In this document: piece after piece, positions 53,101-64,000 of the stretch
Numbering within the stretch: position 1 is the first letter of the stretch
Layout: the number at the start of each line of letters is the position of its first letter
Assembly (NCBI GenBank): GCA_035041965.1
Contig: JAPYMA010000154.1
Span: 62,001 to 126,000 of the forward strand
DNA length: 64,000 bases
DNA from: Anisakis pegreffii
Lineage: Eukaryota; Nematoda; Chromadorea; Rhabditida; Anisakidae
Direction of reading: 5' to 3'
Translations under genes and position numbers: made by a program
Notes under the pieces: model-generated
Told to the model about the DNA's origin: nothing
Databases searched by the model: none
What the model saw: only the letters and a program-made list of their open reading frames with translations

Positions 53101-56100
53101 TTTTGGATTTTTCTTCAGAATTTTTTCCTTTCGCATAGCGACGCGCGAGAATTCCAACCGAGAAATTGCTTGGTAAACACCACTGAATATTGGGTTCTGA
53201 AAAATGCTGAATATTTGTCAATATTGAGAAAATCCCACCTCTGTTTGCACAGTTTTCATTTGCTAATTGGAATGCAATCAGATGTTAACGAAAAAAGAGA
53301 AAATGAACTAACTCGACTAAGAATATAAGTGTGGTTTATGACTCTTTTTTGATCAGTCAATTTGAAACGACGGAAAATTGAATCGCTCAATTGCTCGTGA
53401 ATAATGCAACAAAGAGAGCTTTAAGTTGAAAAGTTCTACTCTGACAAGTCAAAATTTCAAGAAAATAACTGCAAAACCAGCTCGCTGCACTTATGCCCCT
53501 GCAATCGTAATGAACTTCGATTCACAATGTCAAGACCTAACCGAAAAGCTATCTATCGAGTGCATCTGCAACGATATACTGCCTAGGATTCAGTGAGCAT
53601 CACAGAGAATTTTTTGTTTTGCCCATCCCAAATCTTACAATTAGCAAACAAACTGATGAGAACTTTCCGAAATTCTCGCTTCATTTCCTTCCGGTGGTTA
53701 AGCCGCATTGTCAGTTGTGACAACAGCAAAGGCAATATTTCAATCAAGCGCAATTACCAGCGAGTACACATCTCCGATGCGTATGAAAATGTTTGGTGGA
53801 TGGCGAATGAAATCGACCGATTGTTTCATTGCTTTCGAGCGATTTTTATGCTAACCTATCAATAATGAGAGAATAAAATTCTATTGTCTGTCGCCATGAA
53901 TCGGCTGATAACTCTTCTCGGATAGTTTCTCGAGATGACGAATCAGACAAATTATTCAATTACCTGTAAATCAATTCGTATCAGTAATTCAGTCGGTCTT
54001 CAGATTTCAATTGGTCTGAATTCTTTTCAAACTATCAATCATTTCAGTCGCAATTGAACTTCTCAAGACATTACGAATCAGAATGTTTATGAAATTTTAA
54101 GCTTTCAAGTGACAGCGGTGAGAGAATGAGAATAATGCAAGTATGATTTGATAATGGGACGCTCTGTCGGTCCGCGCTTTATCATGCAACTATGCTTTTT
54201 AGCATCTAGTGAACTGCATCTCATTAAGGGTTTTTTGAATCAGAAATGCAAAATACTTACTCGTATCCAGTTTGTTCTATTCAATAGCATTTTCAAATCA
54301 CAAACAATACAATCGTAAACATTTCAAACAACAGATGTGGAGGACGAGATCATTACCGTCTTAACGTGTCAGTTTTTCAATTCATTCACACTTACATATC
54401 AAAATAACCGATAGATGAGATAAAATCCGCCAATAGTTGATGAGTGCACATGGGCAAGAAATTTTGTTAGTAATCGGATTATATGCTCAATAAACACGAT
54501 TCGAATAGCTAAATAGAGAGCGTGCAACCCTCTCAAATTCGTAATCGTTTTAATCCATGACAAAAAGTATTGACGTCTGACTGATTAATCGTATCTGTGA
54601 CCGTCCTGAATCCATTCGCTCTTCCTAAATGCAGCTTTACGATTGCACAAAAAGCTGCCTTTCATTAAGGGGTTTCCGTTAGCTTTCAAGCATTGATTGT
54701 GCTCATCGAAAATGATGACGAGAAACAATGATGAAAATAATCATAAAAATGATTACAACAGCAAATTCACTGATAACAGTTACGCAATGCGATTCATAAT
54801 AGGAAGAATCAAAGCGGCATGACAAGAGTGGTAGCGATATTAACAATGAGAATACTGACTCGATGAAATTTCCAACGATGACAATAATGTAACAGCACTG
54901 ATGAAACTGATCGTATTGGTATCAGCAAACCAGTTTTTTTTCACTGAATTTTTCAATATTCATTGATGAACCAAGTTCGAGAGAACTGTTTAACGCATTA
55001 ATTCCAGGAAGGAAAATTTTGATTTCTCCTCTTCCTTGACAGAAGTTTTTTAATCATTACATGTTCGGATTGTAATGTTAATGATCCGCTTTGAGAGCAA
55101 AAAATAATCGAGTTGTAAAGGCGAAGTAACCAATCTTGGGTTGATAAAGAGAGAATAACTTTCGTATTGAATACAAGGCAATCGTGCATTACAGCGATTA
55201 GTCTAAATGATGAGGCAAGATCAGAATAGCACATAAAATTAACTTCGAGCTCACCTTATTTTTTGATTGAAGAAACAAGCGTCGCAGTTGCAAGGCAAAT
55301 TATTCAAACGATTCAAAATGTATTTGTTCGCACTTGCGTTCTCGGCTCTGTTCGAATCCATTCACTGCACAGAGCACTCTTCGTTTGGTGATATGATTGA
55401 ACAGGAAATCGGTTCGCTCAAAATTATGAAAAACTTGTCATGAAACCGAATCTCAGTCAAAATGCACTATTTCGCACTTCATATTGATGAACAACCGGCT
55501 AATTCATTGTATCAAATTCACGTGCTTGACATTCGATGATGAAATCGATTCATATTTTGGGCAAAAAAAAGGGGGAAAAATTGAATCGTTAGGAGCTTCT
55601 CTATGCCAAAAAATGCATTCTGATAATAAAGCAAGATTTTGGTAGCATAAAATAGACAGCACCAATAGCAAAATACATTTTCAGAATGAAAGAGTTGTTA
55701 GATCAGCATGAGATTTTTTTTGCGATCAATCTCTCGAAAAGATTTGGAGAGAGCTTACTGAACAGAACTATATGAGCGTTCAAGAACACGCTTTCGGATA
55801 TAAGTGAGCATTCGGCGAGACTCTTGAGCAGTGAAGCACGCTGCACATTTCATTGTGAATGAAGCAACACTAGGATGCAAATCAGACTGCGACCTGATGC
55901 ATTCTATTTTCAAAGAGAAACTGCACGCTGTGTTTTGTTAGTCATTTTTTCGCGTGAAAAATGACTGGCATTTGCTCGGGTACTCAAAGCACACTTCTTT
56001 TGTATTCGGTATAATCCTACCGAAAATATGCCATTGAAGTTTCGTTCCATTAAGTTTACAGCTCTCGATGCTTGCTGACTTTTAAGCCACTTGAAAGTTT

Positions 56101-58305
56101 TCGTTGAATGAATTTCTGCTGAACGGAAGGAAGCGAAGTGTAGAGCGCACTGTACACAGTTAATGTACACATAAAAGTAGCATTCAAATAGATAGAAGAA
56201 TAAAAGTTGAAAGATTAGAAGCAAAACGAGAAACGATTTCAAAACCTCATCCTTATAAAGGATTATGCTCGTCACAAAATTAATCTGGAGAACATGCTCA
56301 AAAACATTGATTGCAGTAACCTTTCATTTGCATGAAAATTACTGACACAGTGAACGTCAATTGACTTATTAATTTCTTACACTAATGCTCTCCACAAAAC
56401 ATTTCCGTTTTAAAGCAGTATTGCAATGTACTTTGTGCGCATATTCTACGCCACTATTACACTCACACCAATGAAAAATAAAGGTTGTTAATCGTGTTGT
56501 TGTTGTAATATAGTTCCTTCCTTCATCATGCAATATTAATTAATTCATGTAAACGCGATTAATCACCAATTCTGAATGTACATTTAATTATCTCATTTCA
56601 ATTCACTCAGTACCGTTCGAACGTACTGTTATCCAATAGATGATCGACTTGTTTTTATTACTACTGTTTCTCGTTTCGCTTTAGAAGGGACTTGAAATCT
56701 TATCAAGTATATGGTGAGAAATAATTGGAAGAATAAGAATGACAATGGAACAATACAATAACAATCACAGCACTTAGAATAATAATAGCAGTTAGAATTA
56801 TAATAATGGCAATGAAAATAATAATAACAAACAATATCATACCAAAATTGATGACAACGAATGTCATTCAAAACACTGACAATGTCAATAATGACTGTTC
56901 GTGTTATTAACACTTTCACACTGTTGTATTTTTGTTCGAATAACAACAATATTACGTAATGATGGATATGAAAGCATGTGATCAGATGTTAAATACTGTA
57001 GCGTCTAAAACCGGAATCTAACCATTGCCAATGCACATTCCTAACTCGCCTTCTCATCAATCAACTCCCCTTCGAATGCATTAACCCTAACAAACAATGT
57101 AAGCTTTCCTCATTTTTAAGGCGCATGACGACAATATACGAATCAAAACACTAAGGCTACGTTGTGAACAAAATATTACCTGTGCAGTCTGAAATGTTAC
57201 AATGATGCTCAACGTTTAGGCGTTATCTCATCTTCAGGAAAATCGCTTTGAATCACTGAAGTGATCAAAGTGTTTCATTAATCGAGATGCTGCTTGAGAT
57301 GGCGCGACGCCGAGATATTGAATATCGTCGTAGTTTTCTGACAGCACACGTAATCTTTGGTCAACAATATAAACTTAGATTAAATTAGACTAATTCGAGC
57401 AAGTGTTCCTGAAAACAAAATCATCCATATGGAGGAACCATCAGGCAAAGATTACATGAACCGTTGACTATGTTATTGACATAATCAGTTGGACTTGATG
57501 CCCTTCAGCGCAACGAAATTCGAAATTAGATTTCCTTCTCTGCGATTCGGGCAATCTGAATTCACCATTTAGGTTTTTTTCATGGATTTGTTTTGAAGGC
57601 GACAACAGATATCCATCAATTCTCGATCAGTTTGTTTCGGATCACTCCAGTTATTCGACCTTTTCTCCTTGATTGATGGAACACCTGACACCTGCGAGCG
57701 ACGTTTTTGAGTTTTATAACTTTTTGTGGTTTTGGTTAGTATCGGAAAATTGCTGATTTCATTTCACTTCCAATTCATTTCTTGGGAAATCATTCAAAAA
57801 ATTTTTATTCCTTACAAATATCCTTCATATTATACATATTTCATGAATGCAAACTGCGTTGATTTTCGATCAAAATTTCAGAGCTAATCTCATCCTATAC
57901 CAATTCATTTTTGGATCGTTTGATGACTCATTAGTCTCCTTCATAGTAATATAGCGTGCAGTTAGGCAGACAGCTCTTATGATCAATTTCTTGTCGTTAA
58001 TGCAAAAAGGATTGTCATCGTCGTTAAGGATCGGTACGCCAGCTCCAGCTTACACGAAACAAATCCACGAAGCGCGTTTTTAATCCAGCCTAGTCCTGTT
58101 CTTAAAGCAGAGTCGTTGTTAAGGCAGAGTCAAGCATATGCATCTTTGCCTTTTGAAAGACTCTTTCATAGACTGACACATGAACGTAATCTCATATTCA
58201 TTAATCACTGCTTTGTCGTGTTCGTAGACATATTAAATTTCAAATAAACATTTTAGCAGGAGGGCATGTTTCGAGCCATCTTTAGGTGAGCTTTAGGGTT
58301 TGCAC

Positions 58306-58385
58306 GGGATCCCGGGATCTCGGGATTTCAGTTCTGATCCCGATCCTGGGATTTCTTTTGAAAAATCCCGGGATCTCGGGATTTG
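58306..58385. repeat. Palindrome-rich CCCGGGATCTCGGGAT repeat patch
   Basis: The word TCCCGGGATCTCGGGATTT occurs at both ends of this 80-base patch, with CTGATCCCGATCCTGGGAT between. It is strikingly GC-rich for this window. No terminal inverted repeats or target duplication were resolved, so it is probably part of a dispersed repeat. Confidence 0.6.
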
Positions 58386-58691
58386 ATAAAACAGATCAAT
58401 TTGTGTGAATTTTGATAGTATGCCCATTCTGAAGCAAGCCTTAATCATTCCCATCTCATTCAGATGCAGTCATCTTTGCTGTTTGCCCTCTACCATTGAT
58501 GAATAGCTAACAAGGGAAGGTCACGAACTGAACCCAGCGTTTCGGGATGAGATATACATCAAATCGTAGAACTCTTCGAGCTGATCACGAATGTGTAAAA
58601 AATTTTTGCGAAATACCAAGGGGACGCGAGATATGGCGGGGATAAGATTTTAGGTGTATTGAAGTGATGTTCTGAGTTTCGATATGTCAGC

Positions 58692-58763
58692 GGCGGCTTG
58701 GATTAGTGGGTAGTGCGTTAGCATCAAGTCTGATTGCCCAGTGGTTCTAATCCGCGTGATGGC
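58692..58763 (+). repeat. tRNA-like segment (left arm), SINE-type promoter
   Basis: A box A-like stretch (GGATTAGTGGGTAG) is followed about 40 bases later by box B GGTTCTAATCC at 58742-58752. It has diverged from its partner in the right arm at several sites. No complete cloverleaf with acceptor stem was drawn, so it is a tRNA-derived promoter head and not a tRNA gene. Confidence 0.5.
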
Positions 58764-59012
58764 GAAACTCTTTTTCGCATATATTTCCAACATATTCAAA
58801 CGACCATGATATTTCGCTTTTCGCATATTTTCCAAGAACAGCCTGAAGAATTCCAAACACCTGTTGAAATGTGCTTCCCGCAGCAAGTCGTCCAAGAATG
58901 TGATATTAACAACTGTGATCATTTATCTTCTGTAAAATGTTCTTATTGTAAACTTTATCTATGTTTCAGTCACTTTGTTGTAAACAGACATGCACATAAC
59001 GATGATATGTAA
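58734..59012 (+). pseudogene. Cys/His-rich open frame inside the foldback element
   Basis: The frame runs out of the left arm into the centre and stops at TAA (59010-59012). Its last 40 residues contain Cys-x4-Cys, then KCSYCKLYLCFSHF and a RHAH end, that is C-x4-C-x7-C-x2-C-x4-C-x2-H-x5-H-x-H. This resembles the Cys-rich zinc-binding tails found at the C-terminus of some DDE transposases (piggyBac-type among them). The upstream part overlaps the arm and is not recognisable, so a truncated transposase relic is the preferred reading. The family is not established. Confidence 0.35.
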
Positions 59013-59170
59013 CAAAAAACAAAAAATTGCAAAATTAAAAAAAAATCATAAAATTAAAAAAAATACAAAAAATAAAAGAAGAATATCCCCACAACTTGAA
59101 AAAGCTGTGGGGGTGAAGCAAAATATCATGGTCGTTTGAATATGTTGGAAATATATGCGAAAAAGAGTTT

Positions 59171-59242
59171 CGCCATCACACGGAATAGAACCACCCGGCA
59201 TTCAGACTTGACGCTAGCGCACTACCCACTAGGCCAAGCCGC
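59171..59242 (-). repeat. tRNA-like segment (right arm), well-preserved A and B boxes
   Basis: On the minus strand TGGCCTAGTGGG matches the box A consensus exactly, and GGTTCTATTCC matches box B. The spacing is normal for a tRNA-derived Pol III promoter. It faces the left-arm copy across the element centre. Confidence 0.55.
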
Positions 59243-59425
59243 TGCTGACAGGTCAAAAGTCAGAACATCAATTCAATACACCTAAAATCTTTTCCCCGCT
59301 ATATCTCGCGTCCCCTTAGTATTTCGCAAAAAATTTTTACATATTCGTGATCAGCTCGAAGAGTTCTACAATTTGATGTATATCTCATCCCGAAACGCTG
59401 GGTTCAGTTCGTGACCTTCCCTTGT

Positions 59426-61936
59426 AAGCAAGATTTAAACTTGACACAATTGATCCCTTACCGTTGTGCAATCAAAAGCAAATATAAATGATACCTTAAT
59501 TCGTTCATATCAATGTATAATAAAGTTACCTTGTATTAATCAACGAACGAAAATCAACCATTTATTTTTACATCTCATAACATCAGTACTACATTGTAAA
59601 GATAATAATAGTGTGTTCTTTCCAGTTTATAAACAAAAGGAAAAATGTTGAATATGCGGAAAAAAATATATAAAATGAATGAAGTGATTTCTGGACTCAT
59701 GGAAGTTATCTGAAGCGATATGAACGTTTCACATACGGTATGGACGCTTCTACGATGAGGATGATGAATTTAGCTGATTGACGCACCACTTATCGTTTAC
59801 GTTTCGTAAGGAGTGAGAAACAATTTGATGTGAAAAAAAAACTCCATGAAATTTGGATGAATCTTCAAACATGAGACCTCAAGTCTTGCGGTCGAAAAAC
59901 GATTCCGAATGCCAAATAGTAAACAACCAGATTTGCTTAATTAATGCCAGCAGAACGTACTCCAGAAGTCAAATGATTTGGTTACCTAAATATCTAATAA
60001 GATCGTGACTTTATAAAGTGAAATTTGAACCTGGCGAATGGTGGAAAATTTCATTTTTATAATAATTTTTCGATTCAGTATTGTGCATAACAAATTTCAC
60101 ATTGAAATCACAAAGAGCCGGCGTAACCACCCCTTCAACAACCATTCCAAAAATTGTTACGATCAGCGAAATCGGCATAAATCGAAAGCAAAAAAAAACA
60201 ACCAATTGTAGCAAAAACGCAGTAGAATGGTACCTCAAATTTGGAAAAAAAAGCAAACAATCGAAATTTTGTGGTCGATTTGACTCCTTTTCGCATAAAG
60301 AATCAACATCTCGGCACTAATTTCGGACGAAATGATGATGAGAAAATTCATGAAAACATTTTCCACGCTGAAACGGACAAAACGAACAAGTTCTGTTCAT
60401 TTTGTCTGTTTCAATGGAACAGACAAAACGTCAGATGAATTAATAAATTGCTGAAGAAATTATTGAATGGAGAGAGATGGCGAGCACGATCAAAAAAGTA
60501 TGCAATTTTGATCGGAAAAATTTGTTGAGCAGTGATATTATTGGAGTCGTGAAGATTTTTTTGTTTGCGCTAAATATTCAAGCCCTACTATTTCCAATAA
60601 CAAATTCTACGAAAAATTAAGCTGACTTCAATTTTAGGAAGCAAACGCAGTCATTTTTCCGGCAGTCACTAATTCTATAATGTTTTGAGGGTGTTTTTTC
60701 TTTTTTTTGTTTTCGTTGTAACATTCATTTGCACTTGCCGTTCTCTCTAACAAGTGAACCTCCAAAAATAGCTTTTTTCCTGGAAAAGTCAAATCAGATA
60801 TAATCAATTTGTTCCGGTGAGAAGCAGCAAACAACCTATGAACGAAATGATGACAACGTAGTACGAATCTGTTAGTGCGAAAAATATCTGTTTCAAACAA
60901 GGAACACAAATAGATGAATCAGCAATTGAAGAATATCGAGAAAAACTTTTTAAGCAAAAATTACAGCTCAGTCGAGGCTAAATTCTAATAGAATCAATCA
61001 AAATAATGAAGAAATGATGCTCTGTTTGCATACTTAATATCATCATATGAACACAAAATATAGCACTCTTAATGCTGTCACAACATAAAATAGCACTGAA
61101 TAAGAAGTTCAAAGATTACAAACATAAAAAGCTTACAAAACAATTTTTCAAACAATACGATATGAAAAGGAACGGCTTTTATATGCGAACACTTGATTAG
61201 TCTCAAATGAATCAAGTAAAAACACATAGGATGTCGTTACCAAGCAACAGCCATTGATTTTAGAAGATGCAGAAATTTTCCATTCCAAATATTCAGTTAC
61301 ACAAAAACACTTTACGTCGGGTGGGGGAGGATGGAAGGAGACAGTTGCGCAGAGCAAACGGAAGATTTAGCGGAACAATGAACGAAATGAAAACCGTCAC
61401 AGAAAATGTCTCAAAATTAAAGTCTCGATTAAAATTGATTAACGGGAAAGCTTCATCATTCACTTGATAGAGTCTGTGACTGTGATTTGGTGTGTGTGCT
61501 TACATGATGGCTATGCTCCGCGGAATAAAAATCACCTCTATCAACGCCGGCATACACAATCTCAACAATACTATCGAAGCGAAATGAAAGTTGAAACATT
61601 TTGTCTGAATATTTCTGTACACCGAATACCTTGAACGACACGAAGCCGTACAGCTGAGTAAACGAAGACAGCACTTTTACTGGATGAAGATCGTCAGTAT
61701 CCAAGAAATATGACTTGCATATAATCGAGTCAACCGAAAATGTAACTGACAGATCAAAGAACGCAATTCCTAAGAACGAACGACTGCACAGAAACAATAA
61801 ACTGATGTCTCAAGTAAACGACTGGTAATTTTGGAAGAGGTTACCAACAGAAAACAGAGTGAACTTACAAACAGAGAATAGAAGAAACAATGTCAAATTC
61901 ACAATATCATTATTATTATTCGCATTCACATTCAAA
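59426..61936. other. Region downstream of the PP1-beta gene; no gene seen
   Basis: It should contain the 3' UTR of the minus-strand phosphatase. Short open frames at 60081-60438 and 61267-61467 are unrecognised. A compact set of alternating inverted words around ACAGACAAAA/TTTTGTCTGT lies at 60370-60430. Confidence 0.4.
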
Positions 61937-63643
<1,707 letters not shown>

Positions 63644-64000
63644 CTGAAAATGACCAAAATGATCAATTCCATTCGCTTTATGATGTCGAGACATTGCTTA
63701 AAAAAGAAAGACATTGGTGAGGGAGACATCATGAGCACTAAAAAGCCTCTTACAGCAAAGTTTCCTTCCGCACTTCAAATTTGTCCCCACAAAAATGATG
63801 AATCTCCTTACATATCCATAAATGAACGATAAAAGTACAGAACGGCACTAGACTTCCATCATAATCATCTCATGTATAAACGAGAACAGTCATCGCTCAC
63901 CCGTTCACACAAAAAAACCCCCACAGACCAATACATCTTTGCCAAGTTACACAGCTATTTACTATTGGCGAAAAAATGAAAAAAAGGAGAGAAAGTACTT
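63644..64000 (-). other. Intron of the PP1-beta gene
   Basis: Upstream of the KRRFSIK exon no counterpart of the GNHE exon occurs up to the window edge. The sequence is therefore taken as intron. The + strand open frame at 63608-63832 overlaps the real exon and is a shadow. Confidence 0.7.

Larger units (their letters stand above)
45802..58509. other. No confident gene; low-complexity patches
   Basis: Nearly 13 kb of AT-rich DNA. Small open frames at 47524-47736 and 53593-53865 (both +) are slightly more coding-like than the rest but unrecognised. A weak second spliced-leader-like match lies on the minus strand at 46957-46978. A GGATCTCGGGAT-type patch at 58306-58385 immediately precedes the inverted-arm element. 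Confidence 0.4.
58510..59425. mobile_element. Foldback element with ~310-bp inverted arms
   Basis: The left arm (58510 to about 58820) and right arm (about 59117 to 59425) are inverted copies with roughly 92 percent identity by eye, both starting ACAAGGGAAGG at the outer edge. The roughly 300-base centre holds the 3' part of an open frame ending at 59012, an A-rich tract and a CCCCACA...TGTGGGG hairpin (about 59087-59112). Each arm contains a tRNA-like segment facing the centre. It could be a DNA transposon relic with long terminal inverted repeats, or two related repeats inserted head to head. No clear target duplication was seen. Confidence 0.75.

Noticed and set aside
56629..56949. Bottom-strand frame of 106 codons rich in Tyr and Cys
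   Set aside because: Produced by an AAT-rich low-complexity tract on the top strand.
58692..58763. Functional tRNA gene
   Set aside because: A and B boxes are present but no complete acceptor stem or convincing anticodon arm, and an inverted copy lies in the same element.

Overview
This window looks like nuclear DNA from a nematode. It is AT-rich and gene-poor, with multi-exon genes whose introns mostly begin GT and end TTTCAG. The recognisable products fit an animal: a PP1-beta-type phosphatase catalytic subunit, a second divergent PP1-like phosphatase, an SLC46-type major-facilitator transporter, and a type II membrane protein with what reads as a BRICHOS domain. The species cannot be named from the sequence. 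There is no prokaryotic or viral gene organisation.

Layout, left to right. 1-3219: no gene seen. 3220-3638: one proline/serine-rich exon, probably the cytosolic N-terminal part of the next gene. 7350-12665 (+): eight further exons, all in phase, giving 581 residues: a membrane anchor, a BRICHOS-like region, a long Gln/Asn-rich tail and a C-terminal RSKR site. 14685-18653 (+): an eleven-exon SLC46-like transporter of 498 residues, read from start to stop with every splice phase consistent. 18654-32912: about 14 kb without a recognisable gene, holding two short tandem arrays and one element resembling a spliced-leader RNA. 32913-38148 (-): a divergent but catalytically intact PP1-like phosphatase. 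38149-61936: about 24 kb with no confident gene, including a 0.9 kb element with 310-bp inverted arms at 58510-59425. 61937-63643 (-): the 3' four exons of a PP1-beta catalytic subunit, whose 5' part lies beyond the right edge.

The two phosphatase genes are same-strand neighbours about 24 kb apart. Their three shared internal exons have identical lengths (177, 152 and 135 bases) and identical splice phases, so they are paralogues by duplication. One copy keeps the near-invariant PP1-beta sequence and the other has diverged outside the active site. The transporter and the BRICHOS-like gene have no visible functional link to them. Points most worth checking are the spliced-leader-like element at 22721, the RSKR site near the end of the BRICHOS-like protein, the divergent PP1 paralogue, and the inverted-arm element with tRNA-like promoters and a Cys/His-rich open reading frame.
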